From: Nomia melanderi
Taxonomy: Eukaryota > Arthropoda > Insecta > Hymenoptera > Halictidae
Assembly (NCBI RefSeq): GCF_051020985.1
Contig: NW_027475141.1
Location: 1,116,001-1,180,000 of the forward strand
Direction: 5' to 3'
DNA length: 64,000 bases
Part shown: in pieces, positions 10,753 to 23,254 of the stretch
Position numbering within the stretch: the first letter of the stretch is position 1
Layout of the letters: each line of letters begins with the position of its first letter
Translations under genes and position numbers: made by a program
The notes under the pieces: model-generated
The model's input: the letters and a program-made list of their open reading frames with translations, nothing else
Databases searched by the model: none
Told to the model about the DNA's origin: nothing

Positions 10753-12151
10753 CCCCTGGTGGTCCGAGGTCGTTCCCGCTGCACAGATGCATGCGCCAGG
10801 GCCTCCTCCAGATAATTCACTTTGGTTTATTTCGCTATCTCTAATAGCACCCGAGATATCACCAGATACATCCTGGGTTTTTACATGACCTTGGGTGTCC
10901 GGCCCCATGTGTCGGTGGTTTTCTCGGCCCCTGGTGGTCCGAGGTCGTTGCCGCTGCACAGATTCATGCGCCAAGGCCTCCCGCAGACAAAGCACTTTGA
11001 TTTATCGCGCTATCTGTAATACCACCCGAGATATCACCAGATATATATTGGATTTTCCCCAGACCCTGAGTGTCCGGCCCCATGAGACGGTGGTTTTCTC
11101 GGCCCCTGGTGCTCCGAGGTCGTTCCCGCTGGCCAGATTCATGCGCCAGGCCTCCTACAGACAATGCACTTTGGTTTATTGCGCTATCTCTATTAGCACC
11201 CGAGATATCACCAGATATATATTGGATTTCTCCCTGACCCTGAGTGACCGGCCCCATGAGACGGTGGTTTTCTCGGCCCCTGGTGGTCCGAGGTCGTTCC
11301 CGCTGGCCAGATTCATGCGCCAGGGCCTGCTACAGACAATGCACTTTGATTTATTGCGCTATCTGTAATAGCACCCGAGATATCACCAGATATATATTGG
11401 ATTTTTCCCTGACCCTGAGTGTCCGGCCCCATGAGACGGTGGTTTTCACGGCCCCTGGTGGTCCGAGGTCGTTCCCGCTTCACAGATGCATGCGCCAGGG
11501 CCTCCTGCAGATAATTCACTTTGGTTTATTGCGCTATCTCTAATAGCACCCGAGATATCACCAGATATATATTGGATTTTTCCCTGACCCTGAGCGTCCG
11601 GCCCCATGAGACGGTGGTTTTCTCGGCCCCTGGTGGTCCGAGGTCGTTCCCGCTCGCCAGATTCATGCGCCAGGGCCTGCTACAGACAATGCACTTTGAT
11701 TTATTGCGCTATCTCCAATAGCACCCGAGATATCACCAGGTATATACTGGATTTTTACATGACCTTGGGTGACGGACACCGAAAGTCTGTAATTTTCTCG
11801 GCCCCTGGTGGTCCGAGGTCCTTCCTGATGCACAGATTCATGCGCCAGGGTCTCCAGCAGATAATTCCCTTTGATTTATTGCGCTATCTCTAATAGCACC
11901 CGAGATATCACCAGATAAATATTGGATCTCTCCCTGGCCCTGACGGTACGGCCCCATGTGTCGGTGGTTTTCTGGGACCCTGGTGGTCCGAGGTCGTTCC
12001 CGCTGCACAGAATCATGCGCCAGGCCCACCTACAGACAATGCACTTTGATTTATTGCGCTATCTGTAATAGCACCCGAGAAAGCACCATATATATGCTGG
12101 ATTTTTACATGACTTTGGGTGACGGATACCGAAAATCTGTAATTTTCTCGT
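10753..12151 (+). repeat. 1399-bp duplication (A), unit 1
   Basis: Eight monomers, from a CTCCTCCAGATAATTC variant through a monomer with CATCCTGGGTTTTTAC to two spaced type B units (near 11770 and 12120). It is copied head-to-tail at 12152-13550. I noticed one difference: TTTTCCCCAGACC at about 11052 against TTTTCCCCTGACC at about 12451. Confidence 0.9.
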
Positions 12152-13550
12152 CCCCTGGTGGTCCGAGGTCGTTCCCGCTGCACAGATGCATGCGCCAGGG
12201 CCTCCTCCAGATAATTCACTTTGGTTTATTTCGCTATCTCTAATAGCACCCGAGATATCACCAGATACATCCTGGGTTTTTACATGACCTTGGGTGTCCG
12301 GCCCCATGTGTCGGTGGTTTTCTCGGCCCCTGGTGGTCCGAGGTCGTTGCCGCTGCACAGATTCATGCGCCAAGGCCTCCCGCAGACAAAGCACTTTGAT
12401 TTATCGCGCTATCTGTAATACCACCCGAGATATCACCAGATATATATTGGATTTTCCCCTGACCCTGAGTGTCCGGCCCCATGAGACGGTGGTTTTCTCG
12501 GCCCCTGGTGCTCCGAGGTCGTTCCCGCTGGCCAGATTCATGCGCCAGGCCTCCTACAGACAATGCACTTTGGTTTATTGCGCTATCTCTATTAGCACCC
12601 GAGATATCACCAGATATATATTGGATTTCTCCCTGACCCTGAGTGACCGGCCCCATGAGACGGTGGTTTTCTCGGCCCCTGGTGGTCCGAGGTCGTTCCC
12701 GCTGGCCAGATTCATGCGCCAGGGCCTGCTACAGACAATGCACTTTGATTTATTGCGCTATCTGTAATAGCACCCGAGATATCACCAGATATATATTGGA
12801 TTTTTCCCTGACCCTGAGTGTCCGGCCCCATGAGACGGTGGTTTTCACGGCCCCTGGTGGTCCGAGGTCGTTCCCGCTTCACAGATGCATGCGCCAGGGC
12901 CTCCTGCAGATAATTCACTTTGGTTTATTGCGCTATCTCTAATAGCACCCGAGATATCACCAGATATATATTGGATTTTTCCCTGACCCTGAGCGTCCGG
13001 CCCCATGAGACGGTGGTTTTCTCGGCCCCTGGTGGTCCGAGGTCGTTCCCGCTCGCCAGATTCATGCGCCAGGGCCTGCTACAGACAATGCACTTTGATT
13101 TATTGCGCTATCTCCAATAGCACCCGAGATATCACCAGGTATATACTGGATTTTTACATGACCTTGGGTGACGGACACCGAAAGTCTGTAATTTTCTCGG
13201 CCCCTGGTGGTCCGAGGTCCTTCCTGATGCACAGATTCATGCGCCAGGGTCTCCAGCAGATAATTCCCTTTGATTTATTGCGCTATCTCTAATAGCACCC
13301 GAGATATCACCAGATAAATATTGGATCTCTCCCTGGCCCTGACGGTACGGCCCCATGTGTCGGTGGTTTTCTGGGACCCTGGTGGTCCGAGGTCGTTCCC
13401 GCTGCACAGAATCATGCGCCAGGCCCACCTACAGACAATGCACTTTGATTTATTGCGCTATCTGTAATAGCACCCGAGAAAGCACCATATATATGCTGGA
13501 TTTTTACATGACTTTGGGTGACGGATACCGAAAATCTGTAATTTTCTCGT
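12152..13550 (+). repeat. 1399-bp duplication (A), unit 2
   Basis: This is a direct copy of 10753-12151. It overlaps the first unit of the 1747-bp duplication that follows, so the same monomers were amplified at least twice. The match to unit 1 ends where GTCCGAGGTCG becomes GTCCGATGTCT at about 13566. Confidence 0.9.
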
Positions 13551-13966
13551 CCCCTGGTGGTCCGATGTCTTTCCTGCTGCACAGATTCATGCGCCAGGGC
13601 CTCCTACAGACAATGCACTTTTGCTTATTGCTCTATCTCTAATGGCACCCGAGATATCACCAGATACATATTGGATTTTCCCCTGACCCTGAGAGTCCGG
13701 CCCCATGTGACCGTGGTTTTCTCGGCCCCTGGTGCTCCGAGGTCGTTCCCGCTGGCCAGATTCATGCGCCAGGCCTCCTACAGACAATGCACTTTGGTTT
13801 ATTGCGCTATCTCTAACAGCACACGAGATATCACCAGGTATATATTGGATTTTCCCCTGACCCTGAGTGTCCGGCCCCATGTGACCGTGGTTTTCTCGGC
13901 CCCTGGTGCTCCGAGGTCGTTCCCGCTGGCCAGATTCATGCGCCAGGCCTCCTGCAGATAATTCAA
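12220..13966 (+). repeat. 1747-bp duplication (B), unit 1
   Basis: Ten monomers, three of them one base short (CAGGCC for CAGGGCC), giving 1747 rather than 1750 bp. The unit holds two type B windows (near 13169 and 13519) and two successive CATGTGACCGTGG monomers. It is followed directly by its copy at 13967-15713, and I noticed no internal difference apart from the boundary base near 13966. Confidence 0.9.
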
Positions 13967-15713
13967 TTTGGTTTATTTCGCTATCTCTAATAGCACCCGA
14001 GATATCACCAGATACATCCTGGGTTTTTACATGACCTTGGGTGTCCGGCCCCATGTGTCGGTGGTTTTCTCGGCCCCTGGTGGTCCGAGGTCGTTGCCGC
14101 TGCACAGATTCATGCGCCAAGGCCTCCCGCAGACAAAGCACTTTGATTTATCGCGCTATCTGTAATACCACCCGAGATATCACCAGATATATATTGGATT
14201 TTCCCCTGACCCTGAGTGTCCGGCCCCATGAGACGGTGGTTTTCTCGGCCCCTGGTGCTCCGAGGTCGTTCCCGCTGGCCAGATTCATGCGCCAGGCCTC
14301 CTACAGACAATGCACTTTGGTTTATTGCGCTATCTCTATTAGCACCCGAGATATCACCAGATATATATTGGATTTCTCCCTGACCCTGAGTGACCGGCCC
14401 CATGAGACGGTGGTTTTCTCGGCCCCTGGTGGTCCGAGGTCGTTCCCGCTGGCCAGATTCATGCGCCAGGGCCTGCTACAGACAATGCACTTTGATTTAT
14501 TGCGCTATCTGTAATAGCACCCGAGATATCACCAGATATATATTGGATTTTTCCCTGACCCTGAGTGTCCGGCCCCATGAGACGGTGGTTTTCACGGCCC
14601 CTGGTGGTCCGAGGTCGTTCCCGCTTCACAGATGCATGCGCCAGGGCCTCCTGCAGATAATTCACTTTGGTTTATTGCGCTATCTCTAATAGCACCCGAG
14701 ATATCACCAGATATATATTGGATTTTTCCCTGACCCTGAGCGTCCGGCCCCATGAGACGGTGGTTTTCTCGGCCCCTGGTGGTCCGAGGTCGTTCCCGCT
14801 CGCCAGATTCATGCGCCAGGGCCTGCTACAGACAATGCACTTTGATTTATTGCGCTATCTCCAATAGCACCCGAGATATCACCAGGTATATACTGGATTT
14901 TTACATGACCTTGGGTGACGGACACCGAAAGTCTGTAATTTTCTCGGCCCCTGGTGGTCCGAGGTCCTTCCTGATGCACAGATTCATGCGCCAGGGTCTC
15001 CAGCAGATAATTCCCTTTGATTTATTGCGCTATCTCTAATAGCACCCGAGATATCACCAGATAAATATTGGATCTCTCCCTGGCCCTGACGGTACGGCCC
15101 CATGTGTCGGTGGTTTTCTGGGACCCTGGTGGTCCGAGGTCGTTCCCGCTGCACAGAATCATGCGCCAGGCCCACCTACAGACAATGCACTTTGATTTAT
15201 TGCGCTATCTGTAATAGCACCCGAGAAAGCACCATATATATGCTGGATTTTTACATGACTTTGGGTGACGGATACCGAAAATCTGTAATTTTCTCGTCCC
15301 CTGGTGGTCCGATGTCTTTCCTGCTGCACAGATTCATGCGCCAGGGCCTCCTACAGACAATGCACTTTTGCTTATTGCTCTATCTCTAATGGCACCCGAG
15401 ATATCACCAGATACATATTGGATTTTCCCCTGACCCTGAGAGTCCGGCCCCATGTGACCGTGGTTTTCTCGGCCCCTGGTGCTCCGAGGTCGTTCCCGCT
15501 GGCCAGATTCATGCGCCAGGCCTCCTACAGACAATGCACTTTGGTTTATTGCGCTATCTCTAACAGCACACGAGATATCACCAGGTATATATTGGATTTT
15601 CCCCTGACCCTGAGTGTCCGGCCCCATGTGACCGTGGTTTTCTCGGCCCCTGGTGCTCCGAGGTCGTTCCCGCTGGCCAGATTCATGCGCCAGGCCTCCT
15701 GCAGATAATTCAC
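13967..15713 (+). repeat. 1747-bp duplication (B), unit 2
   Basis: This is a head-to-tail copy of 12220-13966. From 14340 onward it also forms the first part of the 2973-bp unit C. The segment 14340-15713 therefore occurs in closely matching form at about 12593, 14340 and 17313, and in part about 1.4 kb further left at 11194. Confidence 0.9.
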
Positions 15714-17312
15714 TTTGGTTTATTGCGCTATCTCTAATAGCACCCGAGATATCACCAGATATATATTGGATTTTTCCCTGACGTTGAGTGTCCGGCCCCA
15801 TGAGACGGTGGTTTTCTCGGCCCCTGGTGGTCCGAGGTCGTTCCCGCTGGCCAGATTCATGCGCCAGGGCCTGCTACAGACAATGCATTTTGGTTTATTG
15901 CGGTATCTCTAATAGCACCCGAGATATCACCAGATACATATTAGATTTTCCCCTGACCCTGAGTGTCCGGCCCCATGTGACCGTGGTTTTCTCGGCCCCT
16001 GGTGGTCCGAGGTCGTTCCCGCTTCACAGATGCATGCGCCAGGGCTTCCTACAGACAATGCACTTTGATTTATTGCGCTATCTGTAATAGCACCCGAGAT
16101 ATCAGCAGATATATATTGGATTTTTCCCAGACCTTGAGTGTCCGGCCCCATGAGACGGTGGTTTTCTCGGCCCCTGGAGGTCCGAGGTCGTTCCCGCTGC
16201 ACAGATTCATGCGCAAGGGCCTCCTGCAGATAATTCACTTTGATTTATTGCGCTATCTCTAATAGCACCCGAGATATCACCAGATATATATTGGATTTTT
16301 CCCAGACCCTGAGTGTCCGGCCCCATGAGACGGTGGTTTTCTCGGCCCCTAGTGGTCCGAGGTCGGTCCCGCTTCACAGATGCATGCACCAGGACCTCCT
16401 GCAGACAATGCACTTTGATTTATCGCGCAATCTGTAATAGAACCCGAGATATTACCAGATATATGCTGGATTATTACATAACATTGGGTGACGGATACCG
16501 AAAATATGTAATTTTCTCGGCCCCTGGTGGTCCGATGTCGTTCCTGCTGCACAGATTAATGCGCAAGGGCCTCCTACGGACAATGCACTTCGATTTATTG
16601 CGCTATCTCTAATAGCACCCGAGATATCACCAGATATATATTGGATTTTTCCCTGACCCTGAGTGTCCGGCCCCATGAGACGGTGGTTTTCTCGGCCCCT
16701 GGTGGTCCGAGGTCGTTCCCGCTGCACAGATGCCTGCGCCAGGGCCTCCTGCAGATAATTCACTTTGGATTATTGCGCTATCTCTAATAGCACCCGAGAT
16801 ATCACCAGATATATATTGAATTTTTCCCTGACCCTCACAGTCCGGCGCCATGAGACGGTGATTTTCTCGGCCCCTGGTGGTCCGAGGTCGTTCCCGCTGC
16901 ACAGAATCATGCGCCAGGCCCACCTACAGACAATGCACTTTGATTTATTGCGCTATCTCTAATAGCACCCGAGATATCACCAGATATATATTGGATTTTT
17001 CCCTCACCCTGACAGTCCGGTCCCATGAGACGGTGGTTTTCTCGGCCCCTGCTGGTCCGAGGTCGTTCTCGCTGCACAGATTCATGCGCCAGTGCGTCCT
17101 GCAGACAATGCACTTTGATTTATTGCGCTATTTCTAATATCACCCGAGATATCACCAGATATATATTGGATTTTTCCTTGACCCTGACAGTCCGGCCCCA
17201 TGTGTCGATGGTTTTCTCGGTCCCTCGTGGTCCGAGGTCGTTCCCGCTGCACAGATTCATGTACCAGGGCCTCCTGCAGATAATTCACTTTGGTTTATTG
17301 CGCTATCTCTAA
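14340..17312 (+). repeat. 2973-bp duplication (C), unit 1
   Basis: Seventeen monomers, of which several are 174 bp long. It begins inside duplication B and continues into new variants: CAGCAGATATAT with TTCCCAGACC, a TTATTACAT type B unit near 16489, ATTGAATTTTTCC, GTGCGTCCTGC and a type C unit near 17200. It is followed exactly by its copy at 17313. Confidence 0.92.
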
Positions 17313-20284
17313 TAGCACCCGAGATATCACCAGATATATATTGGATTTCTCCCTGACCCTGAGTGACCGGCCCCATGAGACGGTGGTTTTCTCGGCCCCT
17401 GGTGGTCCGAGGTCGTTCCCGCTGGCCAGATTCATGCGCCAGGGCCTGCTACAGACAATGCACTTTGATTTATTGCGCTATCTGTAATAGCACCCGAGAT
17501 ATCACCAGATATATATTGGATTTTTCCCTGACCCTGAGTGTCCGGCCCCATGAGACGGTGGTTTTCACGGCCCCTGGTGGTCCGAGGTCGTTCCCGCTTC
17601 ACAGATGCATGCGCCAGGGCCTCCTGCAGATAATTCACTTTGGTTTATTGCGCTATCTCTAATAGCACCCGAGATATCACCAGATATATATTGGATTTTT
17701 CCCTGACCCTGAGCGTCCGGCCCCATGAGACGGTGGTTTTCTCGGCCCCTGGTGGTCCGAGGTCGTTCCCGCTCGCCAGATTCATGCGCCAGGGCCTGCT
17801 ACAGACAATGCACTTTGATTTATTGCGCTATCTCCAATAGCACCCGAGATATCACCAGGTATATACTGGATTTTTACATGACCTTGGGTGACGGACACCG
17901 AAAGTCTGTAATTTTCTCGGCCCCTGGTGGTCCGAGGTCCTTCCTGATGCACAGATTCATGCGCCAGGGTCTCCAGCAGATAATTCCCTTTGATTTATTG
18001 CGCTATCTCTAATAGCACCCGAGATATCACCAGATAAATATTGGATCTCTCCCTGGCCCTGACGGTACGGCCCCATGTGTCGGTGGTTTTCTGGGACCCT
18101 GGTGGTCCGAGGTCGTTCCCGCTGCACAGAATCATGCGCCAGGCCCACCTACAGACAATGCACTTTGATTTATTGCGCTATCTGTAATAGCACCCGAGAA
18201 AGCACCATATATATGCTGGATTTTTACATGACTTTGGGTGACGGATACCGAAAATCTGTAATTTTCTCGTCCCCTGGTGGTCCGATGTCTTTCCTGCTGC
18301 ACAGATTCATGCGCCAGGGCCTCCTACAGACAATGCACTTTTGCTTATTGCTCTATCTCTAATGGCACCCGAGATCTCACCAGATACATATTGGATTTTC
18401 CCCTGACCCTGAGAGTCCGGCCCCATGTGACCGTGGTTTTCTCGGCCCCTGGTGCTCCGAGGTCGTTCCCGCTGGCCAGATTCATGCGCCAGGCCTCCTA
18501 CAGACAATGCACTTTGGTTTATTGCGCTATCTCTAACAGCACACGAGATATCACCAGGTATATATTGGATTTTCCCCTGACCCTGAGTGTCCGGCCCCAT
18601 GTGACCGTGGTTTTCTCGGCCCCTGGTGCTCCAGGTCGTTCCCGCTGGCCAGATTCATGCGCCAGGCCTCCTGCAGATAATTCACTTTGGTTTATTGCGC
18701 TATCTCTAATAGCACCCGAGATATCACCAGATATATATTGGATTTTTCCCTGACGTTGAGTGTCCGGCCCCATGAGACGGTGGTTTTCTCGGCCCCTGGT
18801 GGTCCGAGGTCGTTCCCGCTGGCCAGATTCATGCGCCAGGGCCTGCTACAGACAATGCATTTTGGTTTATTGCGGTATCTCTAATAGCACCCGAGATATC
18901 ACCAGATACATATTAGATTTTCCCCTGACCCTGAGTGTCCGGCCCCATGTGACCGTGGTTTTCTCGGCCCCTGGTGGTCCGAGGTCGTTCCCGCTTCACA
19001 GATGCATGCGCCAGGGCTTCCTACAGACAATGCACTTTGATTTATTGCGCTATCTGTAATTGCACCCGAGATATCAGCAGATATATATTGGATTTTTCCC
19101 AGACCCTGAGTGTCCGGCCCCATGAGACGGTGGTTTTCTCGGCCCCTGGAGGTCCGAGGTCGTTCCCGCTGCACAGATTCATGCGCAAGGGCCTCCTGCA
19201 GATAATTCACTTTGATTTATTGCGCTATCTCTAATAGCACCCGAGATATCACCAGATATATATTGGATTTTTCCCAGACCCTGAGTGTCCGGCCCCATGA
19301 GACGGTGGTTTTCTCGGCCCCTAGTGGTCCGAGGTCGGTCCCGCTTCACAGATGCATGCACCAGGACCTCCTGCAGACAATGCACTTTGATTTATCGCGC
19401 AATCTGTAATAGAACCCGAGATATTACCAGATATATGCTGGATTATTACATGACATTGGGTGACGGATACCGAAAATATGTAATTTTCTCGGCCCCTGGT
19501 GGTCCGATGTCGTTCCTGCTGCACAGATTAATGCGCAAGGGACTCCTACGGACAATGCACTTCGATTTATTGCGCTATCTCTAATAGCACCCGAGATATC
19601 ACCAGATATATATTGGATTTTTCCCTGACCCTGAGTGTCCGGCCCCATGAGACGGTGGTTTTCTCGGCCCCTGGTGGTCCGAGGTCGTTCCCGCTGCACA
19701 GATGCCTGCGCCAGGGCCTCCTGCAGATAATTCACTTTGGATTATTGCGCTATCTCTAATAGCACCCGAGATATCACCAGATATATATTGAATTTTTCCC
19801 TGACCCTCACAGTCCGGCGCCATGAGACGGTGATTTTCTCGGCCCCTGGTGGTCCGAGGTCGTTCCCGCTGCACAGAATCATGCGCCAGGCCCACCTACA
19901 GACAATGCACTTTGATTTATTGCGCTATCTCTAATAGCACCCGAGATATCACCAGATATATATTGGATTTTTCCCTCACCCTGACAGTCCGGTCCCATGA
20001 GACGGTGGTTTTCTCGGCCCCTGCTGGTCCGAGGTCGTTCTCGCTGCACAGATTCATGCGCCAGTGCGTCCTGCAGACAATGCACTTTGATTTATTGCGC
20101 TATTTCTAATATCACCCGAGATATCACCAGATATATATTGGATTTTTCCTTGACCCTGACAGTCCGGCCCCATGTGTCGATGGTTTTCTCGGTCCCTCGT
20201 GGTCCGAGGTCGTTCCCGCTGCACAGATTCATGTACCAGGGCCTCCTGCAGATAATTCACTTTGGTTTATTGCGCTATCTCTAA
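17313..20284 (+). repeat. 2972-bp duplication (C), unit 2
   Basis: This is a head-to-tail copy of 14340-17312 with about six differences that I could see: GAGATCTCACC at 18374 (GATATC lost), one G deleted near 18632, C for T in CAGACCCTGAG near 19106, AATTGCACC near 19060, TACATGACA for TACATAACA near 19450, and AGGGACTCC near 19550. That is roughly 99.8% identity. The single deletion explains 2972 against 2973 bp. Confidence 0.92.
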
Positions 20285-20456
20285 TAGCACCCGAGATATC
20301 ACCAGATATATATTGGATTTTTCCCTGACCCTGAGTGTCCGGCCCCATGAGACGGTGGTTTTCTCGGCCCCTGGTGCTCCGAGGTCGTTCCCGCTGCCCA
20401 GATTCATGCGCCAGGGCCGCCTACAGACCATGCACTTTGATTTATTGCGCTATCTC
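20285..20456 (+). repeat. Single monomer separating duplications C and D
   Basis: One ordinary unit with CTGCCCAGATTC and CTACAGACCATGC. No other content. Confidence 0.8.
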
Positions 20457-22756
20457 TAATAGCACCCGAGATATCATCAGATACAGCCTGGATTTGTCCG
20501 CGACCCTGAGTGTCCGGCCAAATGAGATGGTGGTTTTCTCGGCCCCTGGTGGTCCGAGGTCGTTACCGCTGCACGGATTCATGCGCCAGGGCTTCCTACA
20601 GACAATGCACTTTGATTTATTGCGCTATCTGTAATAGCACCCGAGATATCACTAGATATATATTGGATTTTTACATGACCCAGAGCGTCCGGCCCCATGT
20701 GACGGTGGTTTTCTCGGCCCCTGGTGGTCCGAGGTCGTTCCCGCTGCACAGATGCATGCGCCAGGGCCGCCTACAGACAATGCACTTTGGTTTATTGCGC
20801 TATCTCTATTAGCACCCGAGATATCACCAGATATATATTGGATTTTCCCCTGACCCAGAGTGTCCGGCCCCGTGGGACGGTGGTTTTCTCGGCCGCTGGT
20901 GGTCCGAGGTCGATCCCGCTGCACAGATTCATGCGCCAGATCCTCCTGCAGATAATGCACTTTGATTTATTGCGCTATCTGTAATAGCACCCGAGATATC
21001 ACCAGATATATATTGGATTTTTCGCTGACCCTGGCTGTCCGGCCCCATGAGACGGTTGTTTTCCCGTCCCCTGGTGGTCCGAGGTCGTTCCCGCTGCACA
21101 GATTCATGCGCCAGGGCCTCCTGCAGATAATTCACTTTGGTTTATTGCGCTATCTCTAATAGCACCCGAGATATCACCAGATATATATTGGATTTTCCCC
21201 TGACCCAGAGTGTCCGGCCCCATGTCACGGTGGTTTTCTCGGCCCCTGGTGGTCCGAGGTCGTTCCCGCTGCACAGATTCATGCGCCAGGGCCTCCTGCA
21301 GATAATTCACTTTTGTTTATAACGCTACCTCTAATAGCACTCGAGATATCACCAGATATATATTGGATTTTCCCCTGACCCAGAGTGTCCGGCCCCATGT
21401 GACGGTGGTTTTCTCGGCCCCTGGTGGTCCGAGGTCGTTCCCGCTGCACAGGTTCATGCGCCAGGGCCTCCTGCAGATAATGCACTTTGGTTTATTGCGC
21501 TGTCTAGAATAGCACCCGAGAAATCACCAGATATATATTGGATTTTTACATGACTTTGGGTGACGGATACCGAAAATCTGTAATTTTCTCGACCCCAGGT
21601 GGTCCGATGTCGTTCCCGCTGCCCAGATGCATGCGCCAGGTCCTCCTGCAGATAATTTACTTTGGTTTATTGCGCTTTCTCTAGTAGCATCCGAGATATC
21701 ACCAGATATATATTGTATTTTCCCCTGACCCTGAGCATCCGACCCCATGAGACGGTGGTTTTCTCGGCCCCTGGTGGTCCGAGGACGTTGCCGCTGCACA
21801 GACTCATGCGGCAGGGACTCCTACAGACAATGCACTTTCATTTATTGCGCTGTCTGTAATAGCACCCGAGATATCACCAGATATATATTGGATTTTTCCC
21901 TGACCCTGAGTGTCCAGCCCCATGAGACGGTGGTTTTCTCGGCCTCTGGTGGTCCGAGGTCGTTCCCGCTGCACAGATTCATGCGCCAGGGCCTCCTGCA
22001 GATAATTCACTTTTGTTTATAACGCTACCTCTAATAGCACTCGAGATATCACCAGATATATATTGGATTTTCCCCTGACCCAGAGTGTCCGGCCCCATGT
22101 GACGGTGGTTTTCTCGGCCCCTGGTGGTCCGAGGTCGTTCCCGCTGCACAGATGCATGCGCCAGGGCCTCCTGCAGATAATTCACTTTGAATTATTGCGC
22201 TATCTCTATTAGCACCCGAGATATCACCAGATATATATTGGATTTTCCCCTGACCCTGAGTGTCCGGCCCAATAGGAACGGTGGTTTTCTCGCCCCTGGT
22301 GGTCCGAGGTCGTTCCCTCCGCACAGATTCATGCGCCAGGGCCTCCTGCAGATAATTCACTTTGTCTTATTGCGCTATATGTAATAGCACCCGAGATATC
22401 ACCAGATGTATATTGGATTTTTCCCTGACCCTGAGTGCCCGGCCCCATGAGACGGTGGTTTTCTCGGCCCCTGGTGGTCCGAGGTCGTTCCCGCTGCACA
22501 GATTCATGCGCCAGTGCCTGCTACAGACAATGCATTTTGGTTTATTGCGCTATCTCTAATAGCACCCGAGATATCACCAGATACATATTAGATTTTCCCC
22601 TGACCCTGAGTGTCCGGCCCCATGTGACCGTGGTTTTCTCGGCCCCTGGTGGTCCGAGGTCGTTCCCGCTTCACAGATGCATGCGCCAGGGCTTCCTACA
22701 GACAATGCACTTTGATTTATTGCGCTATCTGTAATAGCACCCGAGATATCAGCAGA
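20457..22756 (+). repeat. Duplication D, unit 1 (2.3 kb)
   Basis: About 13 monomers opening with the distinctive CATCAGATACAGCC / TTGTCCGCGACC / CCAAATGAGATGG unit. It recurs at 23255-25379, with an offset of 2798 bp on the left and 2623 bp on the right because one monomer near 21200-21400 is missing from the second copy. Markers include GACCCAGAGTG, CCCGTGGGACGG, GCTCTAGAAT-type tails and TTTATAACGCTACC. Confidence 0.88.
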
Positions 22757-23254
22757 TATATATTGGATTTTTCCCAGACCCTGAGTGTCCGGCCCCATGA
22801 GACGGTGGTTTTCTCGACCCCTGGTGGTCCGAGGTCGTTCCCGCTGGCCAGATTCATGCGCCAGGCCTCCTACAGACAATGCACTTTGGTTTATTGCGCT
22901 ATCTCTAACAGCACACGAGATATCACCAGGTATATACTGTATTTTCCCCTGACCCTGAGTGTCCGGCCCCATGTGACCGTGGTTTTCTCGGCCCCTGGTG
23001 CTCCGAGGTCGTTCCCGCTGGCCAGATTCATGCGCCAGACCTCCTACAGACAATGCACTTTGGTTTATAGCACTATCTCTATTAGCTCCCGAGATATCAG
23101 CAGATATATATTGGATTTTTCCCTGACCCTGAGTGTCCGGCCCCATGAGACGGCGGTTTTCTGGGCCCCTGGTGGTCCGAGGTCGTTCCCGCTTCACAGA
23201 TGCATGCGCCAGGGCCTCCTGCAGATAATTCACTTTGGTTTATTGCGCTATCTG
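22757..23254 (+). repeat. Three monomers between D copies, two of 174 bp
   Basis: This segment carries CTCGACCCC, CTGGCCAGATTC and CAGGCC/CAGACC units like those at 2.2-2.5 kb. Because two successive units are 174 bp (a multiple of three), the minus-strand frame stays open for 219 codons across 22574-23233, the longest in the window. Its residues are the same repeated satellite translation, so it is not a gene. Confidence 0.85.

Noticed and set aside
22574..23233. Longest open reading frame, 219 codons on the minus strand
   Set aside because: It runs through four satellite monomers, two of them 174 bp long, and reads the same repeated residues as dozens of shorter frames. It has no start context or independent sequence.
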